Notes under the pieces: model-generated
The model's input: the letters and a program-made list of their open reading frames with translations, nothing else
The model's database searches: none
Told to the model about the DNA's origin: nothing
NCBI GenBank assembly: GCA_039920345.1
Contig: JBDSDZ010000099.1
Location: forward strand, 1 to 6,663
Reading direction: 5' to 3'
From: Croceibacterium_A sp039920345
Lineage (GTDB): Bacteria; Pseudomonadota; Alphaproteobacteria; Sphingomonadales; Sphingomonadaceae
DNA length: 6,663 bases
Position numbers and translations under genes: made by a program
Shown here: positions 1 to 5,807 of the stretch, piece after piece
Numbering within the stretch: position 1 is the stretch's first letter
How the letters are laid out: each line of letters opens with the position of its first letter

Positions 1-588
1 GGAGGCCGAACCCCGCGCACCGAGCGCGGGCGCAAGACCCAGCGCGCGGTCCTCGATGCCGCAGCCGCCGAGTTCGGCGAACGGGGCTTCCACGAAAGCT
101 CGATCGTTTCGATCACCGCCCGCGCCGGGGTCGCGCTGGGGACGTTCTACACCTACTTCGAATCGAAGGATGCGCTGTTCCGCGCGCTGGTCAGCGACAT
201 CTCCGACCAGGTCCGGGCCTCCGTCAAAGACCATCTGACCCATCCAGAGGGCGGAACACTGGAGCGCGAGCGGGATGCCTTCGTCGCGTTTCTGGCCTTC
301 GCGCGCGCCCACAAGGAACTCTACCGGATCATCGACGAAGCCGAATTCGTCGCCAACGACGAATGGCGGGCGCATTACGAGAATGCTGCGCACCGCATCC
401 TGGAGCGGCTGCGCGACGGCGAGGCACGCGGCGAACTCGCCGGACCTATTGACGAGGCCCACGCCTGGGCGATCATGGGAATGAACGTGTTCCTCGGCCT
501 GCGCTTTGGCGTCCAGCAGCCCGACCGCCCACTCGACGAAGTAGCCTCGATCGCAAATGGTCTGATTGCGAGAGGTCTGGCCCGCTGA
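1..588 (+). CDS. TetR/AcrR-family transcriptional regulator (5' end cut off)
   Basis: The reading frame is open from base 1 to the TGA at 586-588 and gives 195 residues with no start codon inside the window. Members are usually about 190-210 residues, so only a few N-terminal residues are probably missing. Visible residues 15-62 match the TetR DNA-binding domain: a first helix (RAVLDAAAAEFGERGF), then the helix-turn-helix with the family signature GTFYTYFESKDALF at 47-60. The rest (about 65-195) is predicted helical and should be the ligand-binding and dimerisation domain, which is too variable to name a ligand. Such proteins are normally dimeric repressors released from operators by small molecules. 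The target is unknown. It may act on its own promoter, outside the window, or on the genes downstream. prfC follows after 41 bases. Family assignment is firm; the specific role is not known. Confidence 0.9.
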   Translation, partial: GGRTPRTERGRKTQRAVLDAAAAEFGERGFHESSIVSITARAGVALGTFYTYFESKDALFRALVSDISDQVRASVKDHLTHPEGGTLERERDAFVAFLAFARAHKELYRIIDEAEFVANDEWRAHYENAAHRILERLRDGEARGELAGPIDEAHAWAIMGMNVFLGLRFGVQQPDRPLDEVASIANGLIARGLAR

Positions 589-629
589 CCCTCGACGGCT
601 GCCGCTGTCGCGGCTAAGCGCCCGCGCCT

Positions 630-2162
630 ATGCCCGGCCCCTTCCAATCCAACCGCCGCACGTTTGCGATCATCTCGCATCCCGATGCCGGCAAGACCAC
701 GCTGACCGAAAAGCTGCTGTTGCAGGGCGGCGCGATCCACTTGGCGGGCGAGGTCAAGGCGCGCGGGGCAGCGCGGCGGGCGCGCAGCGACTGGATGAAG
801 ATCGAACAGCAGCGCGGAATCTCTGTCACCTCCAGCGTGATGACCTTCGAGCGCGACAGCATCGTCTTCAACTTGCTCGATACGCCCGGACACGAAGACT
901 TCTCCGAAGACACCTACCGCACCCTGACCGCGGTCGATTCGGCGATCATGGTGATCGATGCCGCCAAAGGTATCGAACCGCAGACCCGCAAACTGTTTGA
1001 AGTCTGCCGCTTGCGCTCGGTGCCGATCATAACTTTCGTCAACAAAGTCGACCGCGAAGGCCGCAGCCCGTTCGAGACTTTGGACGAAGTTGCCGATGCA
1101 CTTGCGCTCGATGTGGTTCCGATGAGCTGGCCGGTCGGGTTGGGCGGATTGTTCGAGGGCGTGCTCGATTTCGCCAGCGGCACGATCGCTCGCCCCGAGG
1201 GCGACAGCCGTGAATACCTGGGCAAGCGCGACACCGCGGCGCTCCCCCCCCAATTCACCGACGAGGTCGAGCTGGCGCGGGGCGGCTATCCCGATTTCGA
1301 CGAGGTCGCTTATCGCCACGGCGACCTGACCCCGGTGTACTTCGGCTCGGCGCTGAAGAACTTCGGGATCGCCGAACTGATCGACGCACTCGCCCGCTAT
1401 GCCCCGCCGCCGCGCCCGCAGCCGAGCGATCGGGGCACGATCCAGCCGGACAATGGCGAAGTCACCGGGTTCGTGTTCAAGGTTCAAGCCAACATGGACC
1501 CCCAGCACCGCGACCGGATCGCGTTCATGCGGATGGTTTCGGGCACGTTCAAGCGCGGGATGAAGCTGACCCCCTCGGGGTCGGGCAAGCCGATTGCGAT
1601 CCACTCGCCGATCCTGTTTTTCGCGCAGGACCGCGAAATCGCCGATACCGCGCAAGCCGGCGACATCATCGGCATCCCCAATCACGGCACGCTGCGGGTG
1701 GGTGATACGCTGAGCGAAAAGAACGACGTGCGCTTCACCGGGCTGCCCAACTTCGCGCCCGAAATCCTCCGCCGGGTGCAGTTGAAGGACCCGACCAAGA
1801 CCAAGCAACTGAGGAAGGCGCTCGACGACTTGTCCGAAGAAGGCGTGATCCAGGTGTTCTACCCGGAGTTCGGGGCGCAGTGGATCGTCGGCGTGGTCGG
1901 CCAGTTGCAATTAGAAGTGCTGATTTCGCGCCTCTCGGCCGAATACAAGGTCGAGGCCGGGCTCGAGCCCTCGCCGTTCGCCACCGCGCGCTGGCTCAAG
2001 GGTTCGGCCGAAGCGCTCAAGACCTTCGAGGATTTCAACCGCTCGAACCTGGCGCGCGACCGCGATGGCGATCTGGTGTTCATGGCCAAGAGCCCGTGGG
2101 ACGTCGGCTACCAGCAGGAACGCAATCCCGAGATCACTTTCAGAGCCACCAAGGAGCGCTGA
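630..2162 (+). CDS. prfC: Peptide chain release factor 3 (RF3), translational GTPase
   Basis: This 510-residue protein aligns along its length with E. coli RF3 (529 residues). RF3 is a cytoplasmic GTPase that uses GTP to remove RF1 or RF2 from the ribosome after peptide release. The GTPase motifs are all present: G1 SHPDAGKTT at 16-24, G2 RGISVTSS at 62-69, G3 DTPGHEDF at 84-91, G4 NKVD at 138-141 and G5 SALKN at 240-244. The stretch DTPGHEDFSEDTYRTLTAVD is the RF3 version of the switch II region and separates it from EF-G and LepA. Domain II (KVQANMDPQHRDR, FMRMVSG) and the C-terminal domain III (SEEGVIQVF, YKVEAGLE, ATARW) follow. The slightly short length comes from a reduced segment around residues 180-215. 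An in-frame TAA at 615-617 makes ATG 630 the first possible start. No Shine-Dalgarno sequence is visible before it. The next gene starts 37 bases after the stop. Confidence 0.97.
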   Translation: MPGPFQSNRRTFAIISHPDAGKTTLTEKLLLQGGAIHLAGEVKARGAARRARSDWMKIEQQRGISVTSSVMTFERDSIVFNLLDTPGHEDFSEDTYRTLTAVDSAIMVIDAAKGIEPQTRKLFEVCRLRSVPIITFVNKVDREGRSPFETLDEVADALALDVVPMSWPVGLGGLFEGVLDFASGTIARPEGDSREYLGKRDTAALPPQFTDEVELARGGYPDFDEVAYRHGDLTPVYFGSALKNFGIAELIDALARYAPPPRPQPSDRGTIQPDNGEVTGFVFKVQANMDPQHRDRIAFMRMVSGTFKRGMKLTPSGSGKPIAIHSPILFFAQDREIADTAQAGDIIGIPNHGTLRVGDTLSEKNDVRFTGLPNFAPEILRRVQLKDPTKTKQLRKALDDLSEEGVIQVFYPEFGAQWIVGVVGQLQLEVLISRLSAEYKVEAGLEPSPFATARWLKGSAEALKTFEDFNRSNLARDRDGDLVFMAKSPWDVGYQQERNPEITFRATKER

Positions 2163-2199
2163 GCTTGCCCCGGCCCGGCGGCTGGCATAGCGCTGGCGC

Positions 2200-2775
2200 A
2201 TGGCCGACTTCTTCGACGCGCTGACTGAAAAGCACCGGGCGATGATCGCCGCCCAGCCGGTGTTCTTTGTCGCCACCGCCAGCGAAGGCGCGCGCATCAA
2301 CCTCAGTCCCAAGGGCTACGACTGCTTGCGCGTCCTTTCGTCCACCCGAGTCGCCTATCTCGACCTTGGCGGATCGGGCAACGAGACCAACGCGCACCTG
2401 ATCGCGGATGGCCGGATCACGCTGATGTTCTGCAATTTCCAGCAGCCCGCGCTGATCCTGCGCATTTACGGCCGGGGCGACCCGGTGGTGCCGTGGGAGC
2501 GCGGATGGGACGAACTCTCCGCCCATTTTACGCTGCTGCCCGGCACTCGCCAGATCTTCGATATCGCGGTCGAAAGCGTCCAGACAAGCTGCGGCTGGGG
2601 CGTGCCCGTCATGGCGCTCGAGCACGAGCGGACGAGCCTGCTCAAGCACCACGCCAACGCCGATCCGCAGGAATGGGCGGGCAAGTTTCGAACCCGCCGC
2701 ACCAGCATCGACGGGCTGCCGGCGCGCCCGACGGATCGCTACATTGCGGGCGATCCGGGCACGATTCCCGAGTAG
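2200..2775 (+). CDS. Pyridoxamine 5'-phosphate oxidase family (FMN-binding split-barrel) protein
   Basis: This 191-residue protein looks like a putative PNPOx-family flavoprotein. The N-terminal half (about 11-100) has the split-barrel pattern: AAQPVFFVATAS at 17-28, the motif NLSPKG at 34-39 that commonly contacts the flavin phosphate in this group, GNETNAHL at 60-67 and ITLMFCNF at 73-80. The C-terminal part carries VQTSCGWGVP at 127-136, seen in a distinct subgroup annotated only as pyridoxamine 5'-phosphate oxidase family. It is unlikely to be the true PdxH enzyme of vitamin B6 synthesis, because the typical PdxH C-terminal signature is absent. An F420- or heme-binding relative is also possible. 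ATG 2200 is the first start after an in-frame TAG at 2188-2190; no clear ribosome-binding site precedes it. It lies 37 bases after prfC and 17 bases before the next gene start, suggesting one transcript. The substrate is unknown. Confidence 0.85.
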   Translation: MADFFDALTEKHRAMIAAQPVFFVATASEGARINLSPKGYDCLRVLSSTRVAYLDLGGSGNETNAHLIADGRITLMFCNFQQPALILRIYGRGDPVVPWERGWDELSAHFTLLPGTRQIFDIAVESVQTSCGWGVPVMALEHERTSLLKHHANADPQEWAGKFRTRRTSIDGLPARPTDRYIAGDPGTIPE

Positions 2776-2792
2776 CGGGCGTTATCGACCGC

Positions 2793-3494
2793 GTGCAGCT
2801 TACTTTCGCCAGCTACAATATCCACAAAGGCGTGGGCGTCGACGGACGGCGGGATCCCGACCGGATCATCGCCGTGCTGCGCGAGATGCACGCCGATGTC
2901 ATCGCCTTGCAGGAATGCGACCGGCGCTGGGGCGAGCGCGAAAGCGTGCTGTCCAAGGCTGCGCTCGACGACACACCGTGGCGCGCGGCCCCTGTGTCGA
3001 AACGTGCACGGAGCCTGGGCTGGCACGGCAACGCGCTGCTGGTGCGCAAGGACATCGAAGTGCTGACCGCCCATCCGATCGACCTGCCAACGCTCGAACC
3101 GCGCGGGGCCGTCCATGCGGACCTCAAGTTCGAAGGGCGGCGGATTCGCGTGCTGGGGATGCATCTCGACATTTCCGGCTTGCTGCGGCGCGACCAGATC
3201 AGGGCGGTGCTGCGGCATTGCGCCGGTTGCGACGGCGAATGGCCAACGGTCATGATGGGGGATTTCAACCAATGGGGCCGGACCCAGGGCGCCCTGCGTG
3301 AATTCGGCCACGGCTGGCACGCGCCCACGCTGGGCAGCAGCTTTCCAAGCCGCCGACCGATCGCGCCGCTCGATCGCATCGTGCATTCGCCGGAATGGAG
3401 CTGCGGCCCAGTCGGCGTCCACCACAGCGCGCTGGCAATGCAGGCGTCCGACCACCTGCCGGTCAAGGCGACACTGCGGCTCGCTGCCCAATAA
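2793..3494 (+). CDS. Endonuclease/exonuclease/phosphatase (EEP) family protein
   Basis: With the GTG at 2793 as start, this is a 233-residue EEP-fold protein (the fold of exonuclease III, DNase I and sphingomyelinases), which hydrolyses phosphodiester or phosphate-ester bonds with a divalent metal. Expected active-site elements appear in order: SYNIHKG with Asn9, LQE with the metal-binding Glu41, GMHLD with His124, GDFN with Asp157 and Asn159, LDRI with Asp194, and ASDHLPV with the Asp220-His221 catalytic pair. No signal peptide or membrane segment is seen, so a cytoplasmic enzyme is likely. The reading frame is open much further upstream, to an ATG at 2493, but that extension lies inside the preceding gene. 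Homology begins at the residues just after GTG 2793, 17 bases past that gene's stop. The nearest Shine-Dalgarno-like run (GCGGG, 2776-2780) is too far away to be convincing. Family is clear; whether the substrate is DNA, a lipid or a nucleotide is not. Confidence 0.88.
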   Translation: MQLTFASYNIHKGVGVDGRRDPDRIIAVLREMHADVIALQECDRRWGERESVLSKAALDDTPWRAAPVSKRARSLGWHGNALLVRKDIEVLTAHPIDLPTLEPRGAVHADLKFEGRRIRVLGMHLDISGLLRRDQIRAVLRHCAGCDGEWPTVMMGDFNQWGRTQGALREFGHGWHAPTLGSSFPSRRPIAPLDRIVHSPEWSCGPVGVHHSALAMQASDHLPVKATLRLAAQ

Positions 3495-3516
3495 GTAGGC
3501 AGGTGCACAAGATTCG

Positions 3517-3533
3517 AGCGCAATGTATGGGCT
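3517..3533 (+). promoter_or_regulatory. Weak candidate activator (NtrC-like) site upstream of glnK
   Basis: The imperfect dyad AGCGC-N7-GGGCT has the 17-base layout of the NtrC consensus (TGCAC-N7-GTGCA) and keeps six of the eight bases of its GCAC/GTGC core. Its centre is about 86 bases before the predicted transcription start of the sigma-54 promoter. That is somewhat close for an enhancer but possible. A nearby GTGCAC at 3503-3508 is a half-site without a properly spaced partner. This is suggestive only. Confidence 0.22.
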
Positions 3534-3584
3534 GACGTTTCGATAACTGTTTCCGAACCGCTAAAGCGGCCCTAAAATTGCGTC

Positions 3585-3600
3585 TGGCACGTTTGTTGCA
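3585..3600 (+). promoter_or_regulatory. Sigma-54 (RpoN) -24/-12 promoter of glnK-amtB
   Basis: The sequence TGGCACG-TTTG-TTGCA matches the sigma-54 consensus TGGCACG-N4-TTGCW at every defined base. The essential GG (3586-3587) and GC (3598-3599) are separated by exactly ten bases. Counting from GC at -13/-12, transcription should start near 3611, giving a leader of about 38 bases before the glnK ATG. Sigma-54 promoters need an AAA+ enhancer-binding activator. For glnK-amtB this is classically NtrC, active under nitrogen limitation. The position directly upstream of a PII/ammonium-channel pair is what the established regulon predicts. Confidence 0.9.
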
Positions 3601-3637
3601 GCGCATACCCTGGCCGGGGATCGTCCGGTAAGCCAAC

Positions 3638-3642
3638 AGGGG
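3638..3642 (+). promoter_or_regulatory. Ribosome-binding site deciding the glnK start
   Basis: AGGGG lies six bases before the ATG at 3649 but only three before the alternative in-frame GTG at 3646. The spacing favours ATG 3649, which also gives the standard MKFIIAIIKPFK N-terminus and 112-residue length of PII proteins. Confidence 0.75.
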
Positions 3643-3648
3643 TCAGTG

Positions 3649-3987
3649 ATGAAATTCATCATCGCCATCATCAAACCATTCAAGCTCGACGAGGTGCGTG
3701 AAGCGCTCGGCGCCATCGGCGTGGCGGGCATGACGGTTTCCGAAGTGAAGGGCTTTGGCCGGCAAAAAGGCCAGACCGAAATTTACCGCGGGGCCGAATA
3801 TTCGACCAACATGCTGCCCAAGGTGAAACTGGAAATCGCCGCCAGCGACGCGCTCGCGCCGCAGGTGGTCGAGACCATCCAGCAAACTGCCAGCACCGAC
3901 AGCATCGGCGACGGCAAGATTTTCGTGCTCGACCTCGCGTCGACCACGCGCATCCGCACCGGCGAAACCGGCGACAACGCGCTTTGA
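3649..3987 (+). CDS. glnK: Nitrogen regulatory PII protein, GlnK type
   Basis: This 112-residue protein is the trimeric cytoplasmic signal protein that reads ATP/ADP and 2-oxoglutarate and blocks the AmtB ammonium channel when nitrogen is plentiful. The N-terminus MKFIIAIIKPFKLDEV is typical. The T-loop (about 37-55, GFGRQKGQTEIYRGAEYSTN) contains Tyr51, the uridylylation site for GlnD. The B-loop TDSIGDGKIFV (83-93) and the C-loop RIRTGE (101-106) form the nucleotide site. Met28 is unremarkable, and all expected ligand residues, including Gln39 and Lys58/Lys90, are present. The T-loop sequence YSTN and the position directly before amtB both point to GlnK rather than GlnB, although PII sequence alone separates them poorly. 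ATG 3649 is chosen over GTG 3646 on ribosome-binding-site spacing. The stop is 29 bases before the amtB start, so the two should be one sigma-54-driven transcript. Confidence 0.95.
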   Translation: MKFIIAIIKPFKLDEVREALGAIGVAGMTVSEVKGFGRQKGQTEIYRGAEYSTNMLPKVKLEIAASDALAPQVVETIQQTASTDSIGDGKIFVLDLASTTRIRTGETGDNAL

Positions 3988-4003
3988 GCGCCGCCTTGGA
4001 CAT

Positions 4004-4009
4004 GAGGGG
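4004..4009 (+). promoter_or_regulatory. Ribosome-binding site deciding the amtB start
   Basis: GAGGGG ends seven bases before ATG 4017. It overlaps or follows the other in-frame candidates (TTG 3984, ATG 4002), which have no such site. Starting at 4017 also places the positively charged MIRK directly before a hydrophobic signal sequence, as expected for AmtB. Confidence 0.8.
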
Positions 4010-4016
4010 TAAGACT

Positions 4017-5411
4017 ATGATCCGAAAAATCATGTACGGCGCCGGCGGGCTTGGAGCCACGCTGTTTGCCGCAACCGGGGCCTGGGCAGCCGAAGCAGTT
4101 GCTACTGCCACCGACACCGTGACGGGCGCCGTCGCGGCCGTTCCCGTAGCAGTCGCCGCACCAGTTGCCGAAGCTGCAGCAGCGGTCGCCAATCCCGGCA
4201 ACAATGCCTGGATGATGACTTCCACCCTGCTGGTCCTGATGATGATCCTGCCGGGCCTGGCGCTGTTCTACGGCGGTCTCGCCCGCGCAAAGAACATGCT
4301 CTCGGTCATGACGCAGATCGGCGCCGTGACCTGCCTCACCATGCTTATCTGGGTTATGTGGGGTTATACCGAAGCTTTCGGCGACGGTGGAAACGGCTTT
4401 ATCGCCGGTTTCGGCAAGGCGCTGCTTCGCGGCGTGACATCGGACAGCACGGCGGCGACGTTCTCCGACGAAGTCATCTCGGAATACGTCTTCATCTGCT
4501 TCCAGATGACCTTTGCCGCGATCACTGCCGCGCTGGTTCTCGGCTCGGTTGTTGAACGGATGAAGTTTTCCGCTGTGATGGTCTTCACCATCGTCTGGCT
4601 GACAATCGTCTATTTCCCGATCGCGCACATGGTGTGGGCAGGCAATGGCTACTTCTTCGGCCTTGGCGCCCTCGACTTCGCCGGCGGCACCGTGGTTCAT
4701 ATCAACTGCGGTGTTTCAGCGCTGGTCGCCTGCATCATGCTCGGCAAGCGCAAGGGTTATCCTTCCGAACCGATGCCGCCGCACTCGCTGACCATGACCA
4801 TGATCGGTACTGGCCTGTTGTGGGTGGGCTGGTTCGGCTTCAACGCTGGTTCCGAACTCGAGGCGGACGGCACGGCTGGCCTGGCCATGATCAACACCTT
4901 CGTCGCCACGGCGTCGGCCGGTTTGTTCTGGATGCTGACCGAACGGGTCATGGGTCACAAGGGTTCGGCCCTCGGCCTGTGTTCCGGTATCGTCGCCGGC
5001 CTCGTCGCGGTTACCCCTGCGGCGGGCAATTCCGGCCCGTTTGGCGCCATCGTGCTTGGCGCCGTTGCTTCAATCGCCTGCTACTTCGCCGTGTCGAAGC
5101 TCAAGCCTGCGCTGGGGTATGACGATGCGCTGGATACCTTCGGGGTCCACGGCATCGGCGGCATGATCGGCGCCATCGGCACCGGCATTGTCTACCAGCC
5201 GATCTTTGGCGGGCCGGGCGATGGCTCGACCGCCATGAGCGCCCAGGTGATCGTGCAGATCGAAACGGTCGTCGCAACGATCCTGATCGCCGGCATCGGC
5301 ACAGCCATCGCGATCTTTATCGCCAAGCTGGTCACCGGCTTGCGGGTTTCCGAAGAAGTCGAAGTCGAAGGTCTCGATATCGGCGAGCACGGAGAGCGCG
5401 CCTATAACTGA
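4017..5411 (+). CDS. amtB: Ammonium transporter AmtB (Amt family)
   Basis: This 464-residue inner-membrane channel moves ammonium into the cell as a trimer gated by GlnK. From ATG 4017 the first 24 residues look like a signal peptide (MIRK, hydrophobic core, AWA before Ala25). An alanine-rich segment follows to about residue 62, then eleven membrane spans. Functional residues line up with E. coli AmtB: the phenylalanine gate Phe166 and Phe275, Trp207 and Ser279 of the outer ammonium site, Asp220 in ALDFAGGTVVHIN, and the pore histidine pair His228 and His378 (DTFGVHGIGG). The C-terminal tail GLRVSEEVEVEGLDIGEHG and the terminal ERAYN match the conserved cytoplasmic tail needed for gating and GlnK binding. 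It follows glnK by 29 bases and shares its sigma-54 promoter. Two hairpins follow the stop. An upstream TTG at 3984 would overlap glnK but lacks a ribosome-binding site. Confidence 0.97.
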   Translation: MIRKIMYGAGGLGATLFAATGAWAAEAVATATDTVTGAVAAVPVAVAAPVAEAAAAVANPGNNAWMMTSTLLVLMMILPGLALFYGGLARAKNMLSVMTQIGAVTCLTMLIWVMWGYTEAFGDGGNGFIAGFGKALLRGVTSDSTAATFSDEVISEYVFICFQMTFAAITAALVLGSVVERMKFSAVMVFTIVWLTIVYFPIAHMVWAGNGYFFGLGALDFAGGTVVHINCGVSALVACIMLGKRKGYPSEPMPPHSLTMTMIGTGLLWVGWFGFNAGSELEADGTAGLAMINTFVATASAGLFWMLTERVMGHKGSALGLCSGIVAGLVAVTPAAGNSGPFGAIVLGAVASIACYFAVSKLKPALGYDDALDTFGVHGIGGMIGAIGTGIVYQPIFGGPGDGSTAMSAQVIVQIETVVATILIAGIGTAIAIFIAKLVTGLRVSEEVEVEGLDIGEHGERAYN

Positions 5412-5421
5412 GTGCAAGTTT

Positions 5422-5458
5422 GGCGGGACCGGCCACCTTCTCCTCATCCGGTCCCGCC
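5422..5458 (+). repeat. Perfect 11-bp inverted repeat after amtB
   Basis: GGCGGGACCGG (5422-5432) and CCGGTCCCGCC (5448-5458) are exact reverse complements around a 15-base pyrimidine-rich loop. The arm begins 11 bases after the amtB stop. No T-run follows, so it is not a classical intrinsic terminator. It may protect the 3' end of the glnK-amtB mRNA or assist termination. Confidence 0.75.
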
Positions 5459-5489
5459 TCCCCGCGTTCCTCCTGCGAACGTAGCCTTG

Positions 5490-5521
5490 AAGGCCGGAGC
5501 TGCATGCTCCGGCCTTTTTTT
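5490..5521 (+). terminator. Intrinsic terminator of glnK-amtB
   Basis: AAGGCCGGAGC (5490-5500) pairs perfectly with GCTCCGGCCTT (5506-5516) across the five-base loop TGCAT, and a seven-T run occupies 5515-5521. This is a strong rho-independent terminator for transcripts on the + strand. It separates the nitrogen unit from the OmpA gene. Confidence 0.92.
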
Positions 5522-5748
5522 CTGCCAAATTGGTGGGGAATTTCAGCAGGCAGCTTGCACGTTGCTCGCAGTTCTCCCACAGACTAGTGTAGCATTTGAG
5601 CAACAAACGAGCGTCAAAAGCTTGCTGATGAGGCGATTCAGGACATGCACACCGGGTATTTCTGGAACGAAAGACCCCCTGAATCCTTCAGTGTTCGGAC
5701 TGCATAAGCCGGACGCGCTACCATCGCAGACCAAGATGCCGAGTTTAG
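5522..5748. other. Non-coding stretch between the amtB terminator and the OmpA promoter
   Basis: This stretch, part of a 396-base gap between amtB and the OmpA gene, contains no convincing gene on either strand. It is visibly more AT-rich than the flanking genes. Its one structured part is the foldable element at 5625-5691, listed separately. The OmpA reading frame happens to stay open through it, but without a ribosome-binding site or protein-like sequence. Confidence 0.6.
5625..5691 (+). other. Foldable intergenic element (possible structured RNA)
   Basis: An exact 8-bp inverted repeat, GATTCAGG (5635-5642) with CCTGAATC (5678-5685), encloses a second hairpin. There, GGGT (5654-5657) pairs with ACCC (5674-5677), then TTTC (5659-5662) with GAAA (5669-5672), closing a six-base loop TGGAAC. 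The inner helix abuts the outer one on the 3' side and leaves an 11-base bulge (5643-5653) on the 5' side. CTGA (5625-5628) can pair with TCAG (5688-5691) at the base. No poly-T tail follows. It lies upstream of the predicted OmpA-gene promoter, so it may be a separate transcript, a protein-binding dyad, or chance. Confidence 0.4.
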
Positions 5749-5777
5749 TTGCCAGAAAAAGAAGCTGGAATTACAAA
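5749..5777 (+). promoter_or_regulatory. Putative sigma-70-type promoter of the OmpA-family gene
   Basis: TTGCCA (5749-5754, five of six bases of TTGACA) and TACAAA (5772-5777, four of six of TATAAT) are separated by 17 bases. Transcription would start near 5784, giving a leader of about 24 bases that holds the AAGGGGA ribosome-binding site (5794-5800). The position just downstream of a strong terminator and upstream of a new gene supports it, but the -10 match is only moderate. Confidence 0.5.
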
Positions 5778-5807
5778 GCCGGTGCGAGGTTCAAAGGGGA
5801 ATCTGAT

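Noticed and set aside
601..614. Small hairpin GCCGC-TGTC-GCGGC between the TetR gene and prfC, as a possible terminator or operator.
   Set aside because: A five-base GC stem is expected by chance in such GC-rich DNA, and there is no T-run or extended dyad.
375..1910. Long open frame on the - strand (511 codons) opposite the TetR gene and prfC.
   Set aside because: It is the antisense shadow of conserved RF3 in GC-rich DNA. Its composition (His, Arg, Asp-rich) is typical of such shadows and no family is recognisable.
2493..2792. Upstream extension of the EEP gene to ATG 2493.
   Set aside because: It would overlap nearly 300 bases of the PNPOx-like gene in another frame, and the extra 100 residues are low-complexity Arg-rich shadow sequence. 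EEP homology starts just after GTG 2793.
3558..3569. Small hairpin CCGC-TAAA-GCGG between the EEP gene and the sigma-54 promoter, as a possible terminator.
   Set aside because: The stem is only four base pairs and no T-run follows; it is likely chance.
3984..4016. TTG 3984 as amtB start, overlapping the glnK stop (coupled ATGA-like arrangement).
   Set aside because: It lacks a ribosome-binding site. GAGGGG at 4004-4009 points to ATG 4017, which begins directly with a normal signal peptide.
5625..5673. CTGATGA ... GAAA resembles the conserved core of a hammerhead ribozyme.
   Set aside because: The bases between the two boxes do not form the required stem II next to CTGATGA, and no properly placed stem III with a cleavage triplet is seen. 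The pairing found is a different nested hairpin.
5628..5807. An in-frame ATG at 5628 would add 60 residues to the OmpA-family protein; the frame is open even further upstream.
   Set aside because: It has no ribosome-binding site and the added residues are not protein-like. They would bury a clear signal peptide, whereas ATG 5808 has an AAGGGGA site and an ideal signal sequence.
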